NCBI RefSeq assembly: GCF_014337925.2
Contig: NZ_CP143423.1
Location: 1,642,501-1,706,500 of the forward strand
DNA: 64,000 bases
From: Roseobacter fucihabitans
GTDB lineage: Bacteria; Pseudomonadota; Alphaproteobacteria; Rhodobacterales; Rhodobacteraceae
Direction: 5' to 3'
The position numbers were made by a program, and so were the translations under genes. Of this stretch, positions 26,018 through 34,858 are shown piece after piece (within the stretch, counting starts at the first letter, position 1; the number at the start of each line of letters is the position of its first letter). The notes beneath the pieces are model-generated. The model saw nothing but the letters and a program-made list of their open reading frames with translations. It made no database searches and had not been told where the DNA came from.

Positions 26018-27628
26018 ATGACAGCAACATCCGTCGCCACGCTGAGCACCTTGCCTGACCGCGCCCCACACTATGCGATCATCGGCGAGGTCGATCTGGT
26101 TGTGGTGCGTTTTGATGCTCAGGTGTCGGTCTTTTATGGCCGCTGCTTGCACCGGGGCGCGCTGATGTCGGATGGTCATGTGCGCGGCAAGAACCTCATT
26201 TGCGGCGTGCATGACTGGGATTATCGGCTGGACAGCGGCGTGTCCTCCTATGCCAATGAGGAGGCGCTCCCGAAGTTCAAATCATGGATTGAGGGCGACC
26301 AGATCATGGTCGATGCCGATGAGATCATCCAATGGGGTCATGACAACCCGCAACCTTATAATCGTGACGCTTATCTGGGGCTTTATGCCGATCCCAGCCA
26401 CGGCGACACGGGCGAGCCCTATACCGGGTTGATCCAGCAATATGCGCGCGACGGTCTGAGCAAGACAGGCCACCACGGGGTGGTCGACGCCATGGGTGTG
26501 CCACGGGCGCAACTGCCCGATTGGGACGACATTCAACTGCTGACGGCGCAACTGGCCAAGCCTCCGCTTCTGGATGATGCGGTGGTGGGCACCGGCGTGA
26601 TCATTGGTCCCAATGCGCAAAAGCCGCTGCATCTGGAGATTCCGCTGTTTGTGTCGGACATGTCCTTTGGGGCCTTGTCCGAGCCCGCCAAGATTGCTTT
26701 GGCGTGCGGCGCTCAAATGGCCGGGACGGGCATTTGCTCCGGCGAGGGCGGCATGTTGCCCGAGGAACAGGAAGCCAATGCGCGCTATTTCTACGAACTC
26801 GCCTCGGCGCGCTTTGGTTTCAGCTGGGAGAAGCTGGACAAGGTTCAGGCCTTTCACTTCAAAGGCGGGCAGGGGGCCAAGACCGGAACCGGCGGTCATC
26901 TGCCCGGTGCCAAGGTTCAGGGCAAGATCGCGGATGTGCGCGGCCTTGAGGAAGGGCAGGACGCGATTTCGCCGTCGCGCTTCCCCGATTGGGCCGACCC
27001 CGCGCAGATCAAGGATTTCGCCGATGAGGTGCGCGACCGTACGGGTGGTATTCCCATCGGCTACAAGCTGAGCGCGCAGCATATCGAAAAGGACATCGAC
27101 GCAGCCCTTGCGGTCGGGGTGGATTACATCATTCTGGACGGGCGCGGCGGCGGCACCGGGGCGGCCCCGGTTATTTTCCGCGACAATATTTCCGTGCCGA
27201 CCATCCCCGCGCTGGCCCGTGCGCGGGCGCATCTGGACCGGCTGGAGCGGCGCGATGTGTCGCTCGTGATCACGGGCGGTTTGCGCAAGCCTGCGGATTT
27301 CATCAAGGCCATGGCGCTTGGGGCGGATGCGATTGCCCTGTCCAATGCGGCGATGCAGGCGATTGGCTGTCTGGCCATGCGCGCCTGCCACACCAACAAT
27401 TGCCCTGTGGGGATTGCCACGCAGAAACCACATCTGGTCAGCCGGATCGTGGTTGAAAAATCCGCGCGCCAACTGGCGAATTTCTTTGAGGCGTCGGTGG
27501 GGTTGATGCAGGTCATGGCGCGTGCTTGCGGGCACAATCATTTGTCTGATTTTAACCACGCCGACCTGACGACGTGGAAAAAGGAGATGGCGGACCTCTC
27601 CGGTGTGACATTCGGGGGCGTGGCATGA
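26018..27628 (+). CDS. Rieske domain fused to glutamate-synthase-type FMN/3Fe-4S domain
   Basis: About 536 residues from the ATG at 26018 (preceded by AAGGAATT); an in-frame GTG at 25931 is a weaker alternative. Residues about 15-85 form a Rieske domain with CLHRG and CGVHDWDY (C-X-H, C-X2-H ligands). The rest matches the FMN-binding synthase domain of glutamate synthase (FVSDMSFGALSEPAKIALAC, GRGGGTGAAP) and ends with the 3Fe-4S motif CLAMRACHTNNCPVGIA. It lacks the glutaminase domain and the GXGXG domain of GltB. It probably oxidises or couples an amino acid or amine and passes electrons through Rieske centres to the membrane partner two genes on. Confidence 0.85.
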   Translation: MTATSVATLSTLPDRAPHYAIIGEVDLVVVRFDAQVSVFYGRCLHRGALMSDGHVRGKNLICGVHDWDYRLDSGVSSYANEEALPKFKSWIEGDQIMVDADEIIQWGHDNPQPYNRDAYLGLYADPSHGDTGEPYTGLIQQYARDGLSKTGHHGVVDAMGVPRAQLPDWDDIQLLTAQLAKPPLLDDAVVGTGVIIGPNAQKPLHLEIPLFVSDMSFGALSEPAKIALACGAQMAGTGICSGEGGMLPEEQEANARYFYELASARFGFSWEKLDKVQAFHFKGGQGAKTGTGGHLPGAKVQGKIADVRGLEEGQDAISPSRFPDWADPAQIKDFADEVRDRTGGIPIGYKLSAQHIEKDIDAALAVGVDYIILDGRGGGTGAAPVIFRDNISVPTIPALARARAHLDRLERRDVSLVITGGLRKPADFIKAMALGADAIALSNAAMQAIGCLAMRACHTNNCPVGIATQKPHLVSRIVVEKSARQLANFFEASVGLMQVMARACGHNHLSDFNHADLTTWKKEMADLSGVTFGGVA

Positions 27629-28002
27629 ATGAAGCCGAGGCCATCCTGACGGGGCTGCGCATCTGGGGCGGCATCGGGGCCGCCGTCGCCGCTATTTTCC
27701 TGACCATCGGCATGGACCGGATTGATGAGGACGCGCGTGGGGCTTATGTGTTTCGCGTGCTTTTGATCCCCGGTGTTTTGGTGATCTGGCCGCTGGTCCT
27801 GTGGCGCTGGCGTCTCTATGAAACCGGTGCGGAAAAATGGCGAAACCGCTATGATCCGCCTCGGCGCGCCCATTTCACGGTGGGGTGGATATTGCCCATC
27901 GGCATCTGCGCAATCATCCTGACGGGGCTCAGCCTGCGCCAGACCTGGCCCGCCGATATCGCGCCGGTGCGATTGTCCGCCCCCGCGGAGGTATCCCAAT
28001 GA
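27625..28002 (+). CDS. small membrane protein of the Rieske-FMN operon
   Basis: 125 residues with three hydrophobic segments (IWGGIGAAVAAIFLTIGM; VFRVLLIPGVLVIWPLVLWR; FTVGWILPIGICAIILTGLS). Between helices 2 and 3 is a short basic loop (EKWRNRYDPPRRAH). I do not recognise the family. The start overlaps the flavoprotein stop, and the next gene overlaps its own stop (ATGA), so it is probably a structural subunit of the same complex. Confidence 0.75.
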   Translation: MNEAEAILTGLRIWGGIGAAVAAIFLTIGMDRIDEDARGAYVFRVLLIPGVLVIWPLVLWRWRLYETGAEKWRNRYDPPRRAHFTVGWILPIGICAIILTGLSLRQTWPADIAPVRLSAPAEVSQ

Positions 28003-29060
28003 GCGTGAAGTACATCCCGGTTCAGTGGAACAACAACAAATATATCTATGACGCGGTCATGCTGCTCGGCGTCGGTCTGTTTCTCTATGTGTTCCTCTAT
28101 GCCGCACCGGGCCTGCTGAGCCATGAACGCCCCATAAATCCGCAGGTTCATAACGCGCGCGCCTTCGGGGCTTGCGCCTTTGTGATGCTGAGCGTGATCC
28201 TGTGCATCGGCCCGCTCGCACGGCTCGATCCGCGTTTCTTGCCGCTGCTCTACAATCGGCGGCATTTCGGGGTGATGACGGTCTTCGTGGCCATCACCCA
28301 TGCGGGATATATCATCGATTGGTATTTCGCTTTTTCATCGTCAAACAAATACGAAGCGCTGCTCTTCGCCAATACCAGCTACGGGCAGTTGGCCGGCTTC
28401 CCCTTCGAGATCTTTGGCATTTTCGCTTTGTTCACGCTGATTGTACTGGCCGCCACAAGCCATGATTTCTGGATGAAATTCCTCAGCCCGCCGGTGTGGA
28501 AACGTATCCACTACCTGATCTATCCCGCCTATCTGTCCGTGGTGGCGCATGTGTCCTTTGGCATCCTGCAAGACCAGCAAAACCATACCTTTACGGTGAT
28601 TTTCATCGGCGGCGCCGCTGCGGTTGGTGTGTTGCATCTGATGGCGGCCCTGCACGAACGCCGCGTGGATCAGGCGATAAAAGCCGATGCCGTGGATTGG
28701 GTGCCGGTTTGCGATGTGGCGCAGATGCGCGAGGGCTTTGCCAGGATCAAGCTGTTGGCCAATGGCGAGCGCGTCGCGGTCTATCTCAACGAGGGCAAGC
28801 TCAGCGCCATCTCCAACGCCTGCGCGCATCAGAACGGACCGCTTGGCGAGGGTCGGATCATCAATTGCCTCGTCACCTGTCCCTGGCATGGGTTCCAATA
28901 TGATGTGACCTCGGGGCGCTCGCCCGCGCCCTTCACCGAAATGGTACCGACGTATAATCTCAAAACCGACGGGGCCATGGTCCTGCTCGATCCCCGCGCA
29001 AACCCGCCAGGGACCTTTGTCGAACCGGTTCCGGCACCGGGCAGGGAGGCCAAACTATGA
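27999..29060 (+). CDS. ferric reductase-like membrane cytochrome with C-terminal Rieske domain
   Basis: 353 residues from the ATG at 27999 (ATGA overlap). About five to six membrane helices occupy the first 230 residues, with His residues placed as in ferric-reductase-like haem b domains (FVAITHAGYII, LSVVAHVSFGI). Residues about 240-340 form a Rieske domain with CAHQNGPLG and CPWHGFQYD. It could accept electrons from the FMN/Rieske protein and pass them through haem to quinone or a periplasmic acceptor. That electron path is inference from cofactors. Confidence 0.83.
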   Translation: MSVKYIPVQWNNNKYIYDAVMLLGVGLFLYVFLYAAPGLLSHERPINPQVHNARAFGACAFVMLSVILCIGPLARLDPRFLPLLYNRRHFGVMTVFVAITHAGYIIDWYFAFSSSNKYEALLFANTSYGQLAGFPFEIFGIFALFTLIVLAATSHDFWMKFLSPPVWKRIHYLIYPAYLSVVAHVSFGILQDQQNHTFTVIFIGGAAAVGVLHLMAALHERRVDQAIKADAVDWVPVCDVAQMREGFARIKLLANGERVAVYLNEGKLSAISNACAHQNGPLGEGRIINCLVTCPWHGFQYDVTSGRSPAPFTEMVPTYNLKTDGAMVLLDPRANPPGTFVEPVPAPGREAKL

Positions 29061-29818
29061 GCGATGATAACAAGCCTTTCTTTGTTGGATACCTGCCCGT
29101 GCCGCAGGCTCTGCGGGGTCTGCTGCTGGCGATCTGTGTGTTGTTGGTCAGCGGGTTTGCGGGGTTCGGGCTGGCACTTGGTGTGGCGCAGGATGATCCG
29201 GGCGAGGGGGCGTTTCGGTTTGATTACGGTCGTCAAACGGTGACGGGCGTGATTGAATTGACCCCCTATCCGTTGCTGCGCGTGACGCAAGGGAATGAGC
29301 GGATCAAGCCTGGACATACGCTGATGCTGGCGGGCGGAGGGAAGAATAATGTGGACTCCCGCGCGATCCCGCTGGAGGGGCAATTGGCGCAAGCCTCTGG
29401 CGTCATTCTGGAACGCGGTGATCTGGATATGATGCAGCTGCGCGGGGGACGGGGTGGCCTCGACGCAGCCGAGGGCGCGGCCCCGCAGATGGAGGTCGAT
29501 CAGCTGGGGCGCTGGAAACTGGCGGGTGAAATCTGTGACGGTAAATGTCTGGCGGGCGCGATGCGTCCGGGGCGTGGCCTTGCGCATAAGGCTTGCGCCA
29601 ACCTCTGCTTGCTGGGCGGGGTGCCGCCTGTTTTTGTGTCCACACGCCCTGTCGAGGGCTCGCAGTTCCTGCTGATTACCGGGCCCGACGGAGAACGCCT
29701 GCCTGAAAAAGCATATGATTACGTCGCGCAATTCATCTCGCTTGAGGGGGATGTGGAGCGGCGCGGTGATCTTTTGGTGCTGCGGATGGACCCTGACACG
29801 CTGGAGGTCCTGAAATGA
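29057..29818 (+). CDS. membrane-anchored protein with conserved Cys/His motif
   Basis: 253 residues. One N-terminal helix (about 20-45, LLLAICVLLVSGFAGFGLAL) anchors a periplasmic domain. Residues about 155-180 carry ICDGKCLAGAMRPGRG followed by HKACANLC, an arrangement of four Cys and a His that looks conserved and could bind metal or a haem-like group. I recall this motif from other proteobacterial membrane oxidoreductase operons but cannot name a characterised family. It overlaps both neighbours by 4 nt. Confidence 0.65.
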   Translation: MSDDNKPFFVGYLPVPQALRGLLLAICVLLVSGFAGFGLALGVAQDDPGEGAFRFDYGRQTVTGVIELTPYPLLRVTQGNERIKPGHTLMLAGGGKNNVDSRAIPLEGQLAQASGVILERGDLDMMQLRGGRGGLDAAEGAAPQMEVDQLGRWKLAGEICDGKCLAGAMRPGRGLAHKACANLCLLGGVPPVFVSTRPVEGSQFLLITGPDGERLPEKAYDYVAQFISLEGDVERRGDLLVLRMDPDTLEVLK

Positions 29819-30099
29819 TGCGCCGTATCGTTATGCTGGCGAGTGTCGCGCTGCTTGTGGCCGTGCTGTTTTATCTGTCGCGCTTCTGGTTTTTGGCGCT
29901 CTGGCCGCGGGCGGGGTTGTTCGGCATCGAGGCATTGCGCCCCCAGGGCGGCCTGCTCGCCGTTTGGCTGCGCGGGACAGTTGCAGCCCCTTTTGAGCTG
30001 CTGGTCTGGGCCGTCGGGAGCTTTGCTGTGCTGACCTTTGGCCAGAAACTCCATGACCGCATGACGTCGCCGGATCAGACGCAAGACCCTGATCCCTGA
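29815..30099 (+). CDS. small membrane protein ending the Rieske-FMN operon
   Basis: 94 residues with two hydrophobic segments (MLASVALLVAVLFYLSRFWF; a second around LLAVWLRGTVAAPFELLVWA). No recognised family. The start overlaps the previous stop. It ends 15 nt before the structured leader of the tungstate operon, so the two transcription units abut. Confidence 0.65.
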   Translation: MMRRIVMLASVALLVAVLFYLSRFWFLALWPRAGLFGIEALRPQGGLLAVWLRGTVAAPFELLVWAVGSFAVLTFGQKLHDRMTSPDQTQDPDP

Positions 30100-30113
30100 G
30101 GGACGTTTGTGCC

Positions 30114-30226
30114 GTGCTGGAACCGGCTTCGCGCCCCCGGTTCCTCACCATATCGCAGCACAAGGACGGCGCGATGAAGCCCCCAGGCGATTGCACCGGG
30201 ACAGTTCATGCCCTAGGACGGTGCAA
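30114..30226 (+). ncRNA. structured 5' leader before tupB, candidate riboswitch
   Basis: Two strong helical domains fill the gap upstream of tupB. Domain 1 has GTGCT/AGCAC (30114-30118 with 30157-30161) stacked on GGAACCGG/CCGGTTCC (30119-30126 with 30137-30144). Domain 2 has TTGCACCG/CGGTGCAA (30191-30198 with 30219-30226), with an inner GGG/CCC. The tupB start is 40 nt further on and has only a weak Shine-Dalgarno. No T-run follows domain 1, so it is not an ordinary terminator. Control by tungstate or by the Mo/W cofactor is a reasonable guess, but I do not recognise a known riboswitch class. Confidence 0.45.
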
Positions 30227-30265
30227 GTGAAATCTGAACGCCTTGCACATGAGCCAGCCTGACAC

Positions 30266-30970
30266 ATGAACGATATCTATGAAGGGCTGGTTTCGGCGTT
30301 CTGGCTGGTGGTGAGCCTTGATCCCGATCTGATGGACATCAGCCTGCGCTCTTTGCAGGTCAGCCTCACCGCGCTGGTGATCGCCTCTGCCATCGCCCTG
30401 CCGCTCGGCACTTTTCTGGCGATCCGCCGTTTCCGGTTTCGCCGCCTGACGATATCGCTGCTCAATGCGCTCATGGGCCTGCCACCCGTGGTGGTGGGGC
30501 TCATCGTTTACATTCTGTTGTCGCGTTCGGGCCCCTTTGGTGTGTTTGGACTGTTGTTCACACCCACAGCCATGATCATTGCGCAGGTGGTGATCATCAC
30601 GCCGCTGATTGCCTCAATCACCCATCAGGCGATGCGCGAGCTTTGGGCGGAATACCACGACCTGCTGATTTCACTGAACACCACAAACTGGCAACGCATC
30701 AAAACGCTGATCTGGGACGGGCGGCGCAATCTTCTGACGGCCTCGCTGGCGGGGTTTGGCCGCGCCATTGGGGAGGTCGGCGCGATCATGATCGTTGGTG
30801 GCAACATCGACAATGCAACGCGTGTGCTGACCACGGCCATTGCGCTGGAGACGGGCAAGGGCGATTTCGCGCTGGCGCTGGCGCTGGGGTTCGTGCTCAT
30901 CGCCCTGGCCATCGGGATCAACATCTGTATTCACTGGTTGTCACGCACCGAACGGGAGGGGCGCTGGTGA
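30266..30970 (+). CDS. tupB: tungstate ABC transporter permease
   Basis: 234 residues with five to six hydrophobic helices and the EAA loop (ELWAEYHDLLISLNTTNWQR). ALMGLPPVVVGLIVYILLSR and AGFGRAIGEVGAIMIVGGNI are recognisable TupB/molybdate-type permease stretches. It moves tungstate across the inner membrane. It overlaps tupC by 4 nt (GTGA). Gene order B-C-A is less common than A-B-C. The formate dehydrogenase operon nearby is the likely consumer of tungsten. Confidence 0.9.
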   Translation: MNDIYEGLVSAFWLVVSLDPDLMDISLRSLQVSLTALVIASAIALPLGTFLAIRRFRFRRLTISLLNALMGLPPVVVGLIVYILLSRSGPFGVFGLLFTPTAMIIAQVVIITPLIASITHQAMRELWAEYHDLLISLNTTNWQRIKTLIWDGRRNLLTASLAGFGRAIGEVGAIMIVGGNIDNATRVLTTAIALETGKGDFALALALGFVLIALAIGINICIHWLSRTEREGRW

Positions 30971-31680
30971 GCACGATCCTGCCTCTGAGCCTGGTTGATG
31001 TCGCCGTATACCGGCGCGGCAAACGCCTGTTGGGTCCGGTGAACCTGACGCTTAAATCCGACGGGCTGACCATGATCATCGGCCCCAACGGCAGCGGCAA
31101 AACAACCCTGTTGCGGGTGATGCACGGCGTTGAACGCCTTAGCAAGGGCTCGGCGCAATGGTCCATACCGGAGGCCGAGGCGCGCAACCACCAATCCTAT
31201 GTGTTTCAGACGCCGATCATGCTCAGGCGCAGCGTGGCCGATAATCTGCGCTATCCGCTGCAGTTGCAGGGCATGGCGCGCGGTGACATCGAAGACCGTG
31301 TGGCCCAATGGAGCGCGCGCGTTAATCTGAAGGATCGCATGAGCCTCTCGGCGACACGGCTTTCGGGGGGTGAAAAACAACGGCTCGCGCTCGCACGGGC
31401 GCTGATCCGCAGGCCGGATGTTCTGTTTCTGGATGAGCCCTGCGCCAATCTGGACGGGGCCTCGACGCGGGATATCGAAAGCATCCTGCAAGGTGCGTTG
31501 ACGGAGGGCACGCGTATCATCATGACCACCCATGACCTTGGGCAGGCAAAAAGACTTGCGAGTGATGCGGTCTTTATGCTGCATGGGTGCGTGCATGAAA
31601 CCGGTGCTGCCGAGTCGCTTTTCAGCGCGCCGCAAACTGTCGAATTACAGGCATTCTTCCGAGGAGACATCATCACATGA
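30967..31680 (+). CDS. tupC: tungstate ABC transporter ATPase
   Basis: 237 residues from a GTG at 30967 that overlaps the tupB stop; the much longer in-frame extension to 30643 lies inside tupB and is rejected. Walker A is GPNGSGKTTLL, the signature is LSGGEKQRLALARAL, Walker B is VLFLDEPCANLD, and the switch His is in MTTHDLGQAKRLA. It lacks the C-terminal Mop domain of ModC, as expected for TupC. Confidence 0.9.
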   Translation: MSTILPLSLVDVAVYRRGKRLLGPVNLTLKSDGLTMIIGPNGSGKTTLLRVMHGVERLSKGSAQWSIPEAEARNHQSYVFQTPIMLRRSVADNLRYPLQLQGMARGDIEDRVAQWSARVNLKDRMSLSATRLSGGEKQRLALARALIRRPDVLFLDEPCANLDGASTRDIESILQGALTEGTRIIMTTHDLGQAKRLASDAVFMLHGCVHETGAAESLFSAPQTVELQAFFRGDIIT

Positions 31681-32483
31681 TCGCACGTATCGTCGCCCTT
31701 ATGATCGCATTTGTTCTCGGAACCGCCGCCATGGCACAAGAGATCAAATTGGCCGTCACGACCTCATTTGAAAATTCTGGCCTTGCGGATGTGCTGCTGC
31801 CCGCGATCAAGCAGGATATTGATCTGGACGTGCAATTGCTGGTTGTTGGGACGGGTCAGGCGCTGCGCTTGGGGCAGGCGGGGGATGTGGATGCGATCCT
31901 GGTCCATTCACGCGCGGCCGAAGAGGCGTTCGTTGCAAAAGGCTACGGCACCTACCGGCGCGAGATTATGTATAATGATTTTGTCTTCATCGGGCCATCA
32001 AATGATCCAGCGGCAATCGCGCAGTCCCAATCCGCCGCCGAAGCTCTCAGGCGGATCGGCGTGATCAAGCCCGCTTTCGTCAGCCGTGGCGATGACAGCG
32101 GGACGCATAAGAAGGAAATCGCGCTCTGGCGCGCGGCGGATCTGGCCCCGGAAACCTTTGGGCCGTGGTATCGCGCCGTCGGTTCCGGCATGGGCGCGAG
32201 CCTCAACACAGCGGCAGGCCTGGATGCCTATATTTTGGCGGATCGGGCAAGCTGGCTGAACTTTGGCAATAAGGCGAATCTGGCGCTGCTCTACGCAGGG
32301 GATGCTTCATTGTTCAATCAATATGCATTTTTGGCCGTCAACCCGGAAAAACACGCCCATGTGCGCAATGATCTGGCGGTGCAGTTGGAAAACTGGCTGG
32401 TCAGCCCGCGCGCGGCCGACCTGATCAACAGCTACACGATCAACGGCGAAACGCTCTTTACCTTCAACGCCAAGCCGGAATGA
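31677..32483 (+). CDS. tupA: tungstate-binding periplasmic protein
   Basis: 268 residues with a signal peptide cleaved near TAAMAQE. KLAVTTSFENSGLADVLLPA contains the anion-binding T-T-S motif of TupA; VGTGQALRLGQAGDVDAILV and SRGDDSGTHKKEIALW are further family motifs, including the Arg that gives tungstate selectivity. The start overlaps tupC. The following gap (32484-32589) shows no clear terminator before the convergent gene. Confidence 0.92.
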   Translation: MIARIVALMIAFVLGTAAMAQEIKLAVTTSFENSGLADVLLPAIKQDIDLDVQLLVVGTGQALRLGQAGDVDAILVHSRAAEEAFVAKGYGTYRREIMYNDFVFIGPSNDPAAIAQSQSAAEALRRIGVIKPAFVSRGDDSGTHKKEIALWRAADLAPETFGPWYRAVGSGMGASLNTAAGLDAYILADRASWLNFGNKANLALLYAGDASLFNQYAFLAVNPEKHAHVRNDLAVQLENWLVSPRAADLINSYTINGETLFTFNAKPE

Positions 32484-32589
32484 CCCTATCGCGCTTTGCG
32501 GAAAAAAACCTGCCTCCCCCGCGCTGTTTGAGATCCCGGATTTCTACGCGTTACGGACGGTAAAGTTTTTGAAAACCGCGTGAAAGGCT

Positions 32590-33084
32590 TCAGTGTTGAT
32601 GCGGTTCTTCGTCCAGTGATCCATGGATGGCGAATTGCTCGATGCCCGCGTCCTGCGGTTCGATCATCCGGTAACTTTCCTTCACGCCCGCGGGAGTCAA
32701 TTCGCGCGTGACCGTGAGCAGGGTATTGAACGCCTGATCCTCACAAAGGTCGATCATCTGGTTGATCTCTTCCATGGCCACGCCCATCGCGGCCTCCAGC
32801 GAAGGTGCGCCGTAGATATCGACAAAATGCTGTGCCAGGGTTTGGGCAATCGCGTCGCGCTCGTTTTCTTCGATCTGGGTCACGGCGACGAAGCTGCTGC
32901 GCCCAAAGGTTTCCGCACCCATCCAGCCGGTGGTAAAGGCCTGCTTGGCCTTGCCCGTCAGATCCCCTTCTGACCAGTTGGAAAACTCAAAGCCGCCCGA
33001 AATGCACCACTCACCGGTACGCGCGGGGCTGGCAAAGACACGGGTGTCGCTCTCGTCGAAATGAATGGCGCGGGCGAGTTTCAT
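32590..33084 (-). CDS. formate dehydrogenase-region conserved protein (DUF6505-like)
   Basis: 164 residues, acidic and soluble, starting MKLARAIHFDESDTRVFASP. I recall this short family from proteobacterial formate dehydrogenase clusters, where it accompanies a ligase-like protein and an Mrp ATPase, as here. A His-rich C terminus (EEPHQH) could bind metal. Last gene of a four-gene minus-strand operon; its start overlaps the stop of the ligase-like gene. The biochemical role is unknown. Confidence 0.65.
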   Translation of the reverse strand: MKLARAIHFDESDTRVFASPARTGEWCISGGFEFSNWSEGDLTGKAKQAFTTGWMGAETFGRSSFVAVTQIEENERDAIAQTLAQHFVDIYGAPSLEAAMGVAMEEINQMIDLCEDQAFNTLLTVTRELTPAGVKESYRMIEPQDAGIEQFAIHGSLDEEPHQH

Positions 33085-33785
33085 GGGGCCTCCGTCAGGG
33101 TTTGAGTGATCGGTATCATCACTGTCTGCGCGTCCTGCTGCAAGAGCAATCCGAAGGTTTCATCGACACCGATATAGGTGCCGGATTGCGCGCCAAACGA
33201 TAGGGTGTCGCCCTTGCCATGCGCCAGGCCGGTCCATTCAATATGTATGGGTCGCACGCCATCTTCATCCCAGCGGTTGAGCCAGACCAGACTGTGGCGC
33301 ACCCAGGCCTCCAGAAGATGCACGGCATCCACTTCGCTGCACCCCTCATCATAAAGCGTTGTTTTATCGGGGGTATCGCCTTTGTCTTGCCCCGCAGACC
33401 ACAGCTCCAGCGTCAATCCGACCACAAGCCAGTCCGGCTCCTGTTCCGGCTCCTGCGGGGAGGCGGCTACCTGCATCGCGCCACAAACGGCACCGTTCAC
33501 GCGGATATTGCCCTGCCACTCAAGATGCACCGACACCTCCGGCGGGGCCAGCGCGCCAAGGGCGTTCTGAAAGCCGATCCCGCAGAGCGGCAGCATGACC
33601 ATCGCATCGCGCAGAGGCACTTCGGGCGCAAACACAATCGCGGCCTGCAGTCTGTCCAACGTGATGTCATAGGTCACAAGCCCGGCATCACATCCTGCAC
33701 GCGCTTCCGAGCAGGCCGCCGCAAATGGATCAGCTCCAGCGGTTGCAAGCCCTTGAAACAGCGGTGGAAAAGCCGGTCCGCTCAT
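33081..33785 (-). CDS. biotin/lipoate-protein ligase-like protein of the fdh region
   Basis: 234 residues. Segments WQGNIRVNGAVCGAMQVAAS and DWLVVGLTLELWS resemble the catalytic core of biotin/lipoate protein ligases, and the C-terminal part (GTYIGVDETFGLLLQQDAQT) resembles the small domain that follows it. The canonical lysine in the G-R-G-R-x-G-R motif is not obvious, so ligase activity is uncertain. Operon partners suggest a role in maturing or modifying a formate dehydrogenase component. Confidence 0.65.
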   Translation of the reverse strand: MSGPAFPPLFQGLATAGADPFAAACSEARAGCDAGLVTYDITLDRLQAAIVFAPEVPLRDAMVMLPLCGIGFQNALGALAPPEVSVHLEWQGNIRVNGAVCGAMQVAASPQEPEQEPDWLVVGLTLELWSAGQDKGDTPDKTTLYDEGCSEVDAVHLLEAWVRHSLVWLNRWDEDGVRPIHIEWTGLAHGKGDTLSFGAQSGTYIGVDETFGLLLQQDAQTVMIPITQTLTEAP

Positions 33786-34852
33786 GCTTTGTCGTCAGCG
33801 ATGAGTGCACGGGCCACCACACGGAACGCTTCGGCCTGCGGGCTGTCGGGTTTGGACACAACGATCGGCGCGCCGCCATCCGCTGCCATACGAATGTCCA
33901 GATGCAGTGGGATTTCCGCCATTAGCGGCACACCCAGTTTCTTTGCCTCCGCCGCGACGCCACCATGGCCGAACACATGTTCTTCATGCCCGCAATTGGA
34001 GCAGATATGCGTGGACATGTTCTCGATCATCCCGAGAATTGGCGTGTTCAGCTGGTTGAACATATCAATGCCCTTGCGCGCATCCAGCAGGGCCACATCT
34101 TGCGGCGTGGAGACGATGATCGCCCCGTCCACATGGGCCTTTTGCGCCAGCGTCATTTGCACGTCGCCCGTGCCCGGCGGCAGGTCCACGATCAGCACAT
34201 CCAATGCGCCCCATTGCACCTGGTTCATCATCTGCTGGAGCGCGCCCATCAGCATGGGACCGCGCCAGACCACGGCCTGATCATCGTTTGTCATCAAGCC
34301 GATGGACATCATGGTCACGCCGAAATTGCGCATCGGCAGGATCGTTTTGCCATCCGGCGAGGACGGGCGCCCGGACACGCCCAACATGCGCGGTTGCGAG
34401 GGGCCATAGACATCCGCATCCAGCAGCCCCACGCGCCGCCCTTCAGCGGCCAGCGCACAGGCGATGTTGGAGGCCACGGTGGATTTCCCCACGCCGCCCT
34501 TGCCCGAGGCGATGGCGATGATCCGGTCGATGCCGGGGATTTTCTGCGGACCCGACGGGGCGGCTGATTTCTGCGGTTTCAGATCGGGAGGGGCGGCAGG
34601 CGTGCTATGGGCGGTCATGACGACCGAGACGGTGCCGACACCCGCGAGCTGTTTGACTGCCGCCTCGGCTGCGGTCTGCACCTCGCCGTAAAGCGTGGCT
34701 TGAGACGGGGGGACTTCGATCACGAAGCGCACATCCTGCGTGTCACTGACCGTCAGCGCCTTGACCAGCCCCGCGGCCATGATGTCGGTGTCACTCACCG
34801 GATCGGTGATTGTTTTGAGTACGTTGAGTACGTCGTCGCGCGTCAGGCTCAT
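33782..34852 (-). CDS. Mrp/NBP35-family iron-sulfur carrier ATPase
   Basis: 356 residues. An N-terminal MIP18-like domain (1-90) is followed by the P-loop SGKGGVGKST (about 116-125) with the deviant Walker A, and a C-terminal CSNCG motif (Cys pair that holds a bridging 4Fe-4S cluster between two subunits). Such ATPases carry iron-sulfur clusters to apoenzymes. Placed next to a formate dehydrogenase and a four-cluster ferredoxin protein, it is probably a dedicated cluster-delivery factor, but it may also be the cell's general Mrp. Confidence 0.88.
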   Translation of the reverse strand: MSLTRDDVLNVLKTITDPVSDTDIMAAGLVKALTVSDTQDVRFVIEVPPSQATLYGEVQTAAEAAVKQLAGVGTVSVVMTAHSTPAAPPDLKPQKSAAPSGPQKIPGIDRIIAIASGKGGVGKSTVASNIACALAAEGRRVGLLDADVYGPSQPRMLGVSGRPSSPDGKTILPMRNFGVTMMSIGLMTNDDQAVVWRGPMLMGALQQMMNQVQWGALDVLIVDLPPGTGDVQMTLAQKAHVDGAIIVSTPQDVALLDARKGIDMFNQLNTPILGMIENMSTHICSNCGHEEHVFGHGGVAAEAKKLGVPLMAEIPLHLDIRMAADGGAPIVVSKPDSPQAEAFRVVARALIADDKA

Positions 34853-34858
34853 GGGGAG

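Noticed and set aside
26282-27559. 425-codon minus-strand frame opposite the Rieske-FMN gene
   Set aside because: Shadow frame. The plus strand carries intact cofactor motifs.
30643-30966. N-terminal extension of tupC into tupB
   Set aside because: It would overlap over 300 nt of tupB. The GTG at 30967 overlaps the tupB stop as a normal GTGA junction.
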